Origin: Marinilabiliaceae bacterium
GTDB lineage: Bacteria > Bacteroidota > Bacteroidia > Bacteroidales > Marinilabiliaceae
NCBI GenBank assembly: GCA_016933045.1
Contig: JAFGBR010000020.1
Coordinates: forward strand, 62,001-126,000
DNA: 64,000 nucleotides
Reading direction: 5' to 3'
In this document: piece after piece, positions 62,661 through 64,000 of the stretch
Numbering within the stretch: position 1 is the first letter of the stretch
Layout: every line of letters starts with the position of its first letter
Translations under genes and position numbers: made by a program
The notes under the pieces: model-generated
The model's input: only the letters and a program-made list of their open reading frames with translations
Databases searched by the model: none
Told to the model about the DNA's origin: nothing

Positions 62661-63626
62661 ATGATTTTGAGAAGATTATGTGCGGCTATTGTGTTCTTGC
62701 TGATTTGTCAGTTTGGTATGTCGCAGAACGATGAACCCCGAAAGTTTAAATCAGAGGGGAATCCTATAATAACTTACAAGTTTACAGCAGATCCGGCTGC
62801 TTTGGTTATGAATGATACGCTTTGGGTCTTTACCGGGGAGGACGCAGTTCCCAATCAAAAAGGATACAGAATGAAAAATTGGTGTGTGTTTTCCACAACT
62901 GATATGAAAAATTGGACGGAACATCCTATACCGTTGAAAGTAGAAGATTTCAGCTGGGATAAAGTAGGCAGTGCTTATGCAGGGCATGTTACCTACCGAA
63001 ACGGCAAATATTACTGGTATGTAAGTACCAATCGTTTTGGTATTGGCGTAGCCGAATCCGATCGGCCCGAAGGGCCTTACAGGGATGCCTTGGGAAAACC
63101 ATTGTTGACAAATGCCGATTGCTTCGATTCCAGTCACTCATGGGCATGTATCGATCCGGCTGTTTTTATTGATGACGATAGTCAGGCATGGATATTTTGG
63201 GGTAACCGAGAATGTTATTACGCTAAGCTAAAGGAAAATATGATTGAGATTGATGGACCGGTTAAGCGTTTAAATTTCGAAGGCTTTGAGTTTACCGAAG
63301 CTGCATGGGTGCATAAACGTAAAGGCAAATACTATTTAAGTTATGCAACCGGATTTCCGGAAAAAACAGCCTATGCGGTTGCGGATAAGATTGACGGGCC
63401 TTACAAATATGGCGGCATTTTAAATGAGCTAACAGGCAATTGCAGTACCAATCACCAATCCATTGTAGAGTATAAAAACAAGTGGTACTTTATCTACCAT
63501 AATGCAGGATTAGAAGGCGGTAATGGAGCGAGTCGCTCGGTTTGTATTGATCGACTGTATTATAACAGAGATAAGTCAATGAAACGGGTGGTAATGACTA
63601 CCGAAGGGGTTGATAAAATTAAATAA
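62661..63626 (+). CDS. GH43-family glycoside hydrolase (secreted)
   Basis: A 321-residue enzyme with signal peptide MILRRLCAAIVFLLICQFGMSQ. The GH43 triad is visible: Asp44 in FTADPAAL (general base), Asp165 in CIDPAVFIDD (pKa modulator), Glu213 in FTEAAWVHKRKGKYYLSYA (general acid). The propeller repeats (GKYYWYVSTN, WIFWGNRECYYAKL) and the compact length match single-domain arabinofuranosidase/xylosidase-type GH43 enzymes. It begins 25 bp after the duplicated GH43 gene and is followed 28 bp later by a GH30 gene; probably one transcript acting on pectin side chains. Confidence 0.9.
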   Translation: MILRRLCAAIVFLLICQFGMSQNDEPRKFKSEGNPIITYKFTADPAALVMNDTLWVFTGEDAVPNQKGYRMKNWCVFSTTDMKNWTEHPIPLKVEDFSWDKVGSAYAGHVTYRNGKYYWYVSTNRFGIGVAESDRPEGPYRDALGKPLLTNADCFDSSHSWACIDPAVFIDDDSQAWIFWGNRECYYAKLKENMIEIDGPVKRLNFEGFEFTEAAWVHKRKGKYYLSYATGFPEKTAYAVADKIDGPYKYGGILNELTGNCSTNHQSIVEYKNKWYFIYHNAGLEGGNGASRSVCIDRLYYNRDKSMKRVVMTTEGVDKIK

Positions 63627-63654
63627 TCAGTTATATAAATTAAAATTATTAGTA

Positions 63655-64000
63655 ATGAAGAATGTTTATCTTGTTTTTGTTGCATTGGCGCTTTCGATGA
63701 CAATCAATGCACAAAATGTGAAATGGATTGCAAGTAAGGAGAATGCGGTTTGGAAAGAGTCAAAAGTCCGACTTCAAAGAAAAGCGACAAAGCAACCTGA
63801 TCTCGAAGTGAATGGTGATACAAAACTATCAGTATTCAATGCCTGGGGAGCTACCTTTAATGAGTTAGGATGGGATGCACTTAATGTTTTGCCAGAAGAA
63901 GAAAAGCAGTCTATAATTGAAAAAATATATTCACCAAGTGGCGACTTGAAGTTTACAATCGGTCGTTTTTCAATGAACGCCAACGATTATGCACGTGAAT
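63655..64000 (+). CDS. GH30-family glycoside hydrolase, N-terminal part (cut by window edge)
   Basis: ATG 63655 opens a frame that is still open at base 64000. The signal peptide is MKNVYLVFVALALSMTINAQ. FNAWGATFNELGWDALNVLPEE, followed by DLKFTIGRFSMNANDYARE, fits the start of the GH30 catalytic barrel (the motif R-x-x-x-x-x-N-D-Y). GH30 includes beta-glucosidases, xylanases and beta-1,6-galactanases, and the last would suit the arabinogalactan side chains of rhamnogalacturonan-I. The catalytic Glu residues lie outside the window, so activity cannot be judged. It ends the pectin run in this view. Confidence 0.82.
   Translation, partial: MKNVYLVFVALALSMTINAQNVKWIASKENAVWKESKVRLQRKATKQPDLEVNGDTKLSVFNAWGATFNELGWDALNVLPEEEKQSIIEKIYSPSGDLKFTIGRFSMNANDYARE

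Noticed and set aside
62751-63137. 128-codon minus-strand frame inside the GH43 gene
   Set aside because: Shadow of a gene with a clear GH43 triad.

Overview
The window is a low-GC chromosome segment from a member of the Bacteroidota, most likely Bacteroidales/Marinilabiliales-like. The support is SusC/SusD outer-membrane pairs, many lipoproteins with fasciclin (FAS1) domains, three C-terminal type IX secretion (T9SS) sorting tails, a DUF4248 protein, near-absence of Shine-Dalgarno sequences, and TAA-rich, A+T-rich coding. No tRNA, rRNA or CRISPR array was seen. The genus assignment is inference.

Region 1 (1-12.4 kb, minus strand) is one co-directional nutrient-uptake operon: FAS1 lipoprotein, SusC-like TonB receptor, SusD-like lipoprotein, two more FAS1 lipoproteins, and the start of a second SusC-like receptor cut by the window edge. 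A methyl-accepting chemotaxis protein follows at 13.0-14.8 kb, with a hairpin terminator in the gap between.

Region 2 (15.1-41.1 kb, plus strand) is the centrepiece: 25 tightly packed genes forming an aryl-polyene/flexirubin-type pigment cluster. An aromatic amino acid ammonia-lyase should supply a coumarate-like starter and a PaaK-like ligase activate it. Two acyl carrier proteins, three ketosynthases with intact catalytic residues, one Cys-less ketosynthase partner, one half-length ketosynthase-like protein, a ketoreductase, two hotdog dehydratases and a thioesterase should build the polyene. Two methyltransferase domains, two CrtI-like FAD enzymes, three acyltransferase domains, a glycosyltransferase, a C45 Ntn-hydrolase, a LolA-like protein and an MMPL exporter should tailor, attach and move it. 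The exporter is one 1280-residue chain carrying acyltransferase and methyltransferase domains. No dialkylresorcinol genes (darA/darB) are visible, unlike classical flexirubin clusters.

Region 3 (41.1-49.0 kb, minus strand) holds a secreted alpha/beta hydrolase, a large modular T9SS adhesin-like protein, a fifth FAS1 lipoprotein, and a small set (DUF1847, DUF89/ARMT1-like, a Gly/Arg-rich DUF5320-like protein) whose last member has a strong Shine-Dalgarno and two palindromes upstream.

Region 4 (49.1-52.6 kb) is a decayed accessory stretch: a DUF4248 gene, hairpins, an 11-bp-phased GTGAGGGA array with larger inverted flanks, and a complete IS1595-family insertion (1089 bp, 8-bp target duplication) whose transposase frame is broken by an in-frame TAG.

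Region 5 (52.9 kb to the end, plus strand) is a pectin/rhamnogalacturonan-I degradation run: a PL11 rhamnogalacturonan lyase fused to autotransporter-type beta repeats and a T9SS tail, a beta-helix protein with two ricin-type domains and a T9SS tail, a tandem-duplicated GH43-like protein, a second GH43 enzyme, and the start of a GH30 enzyme cut by the window edge.
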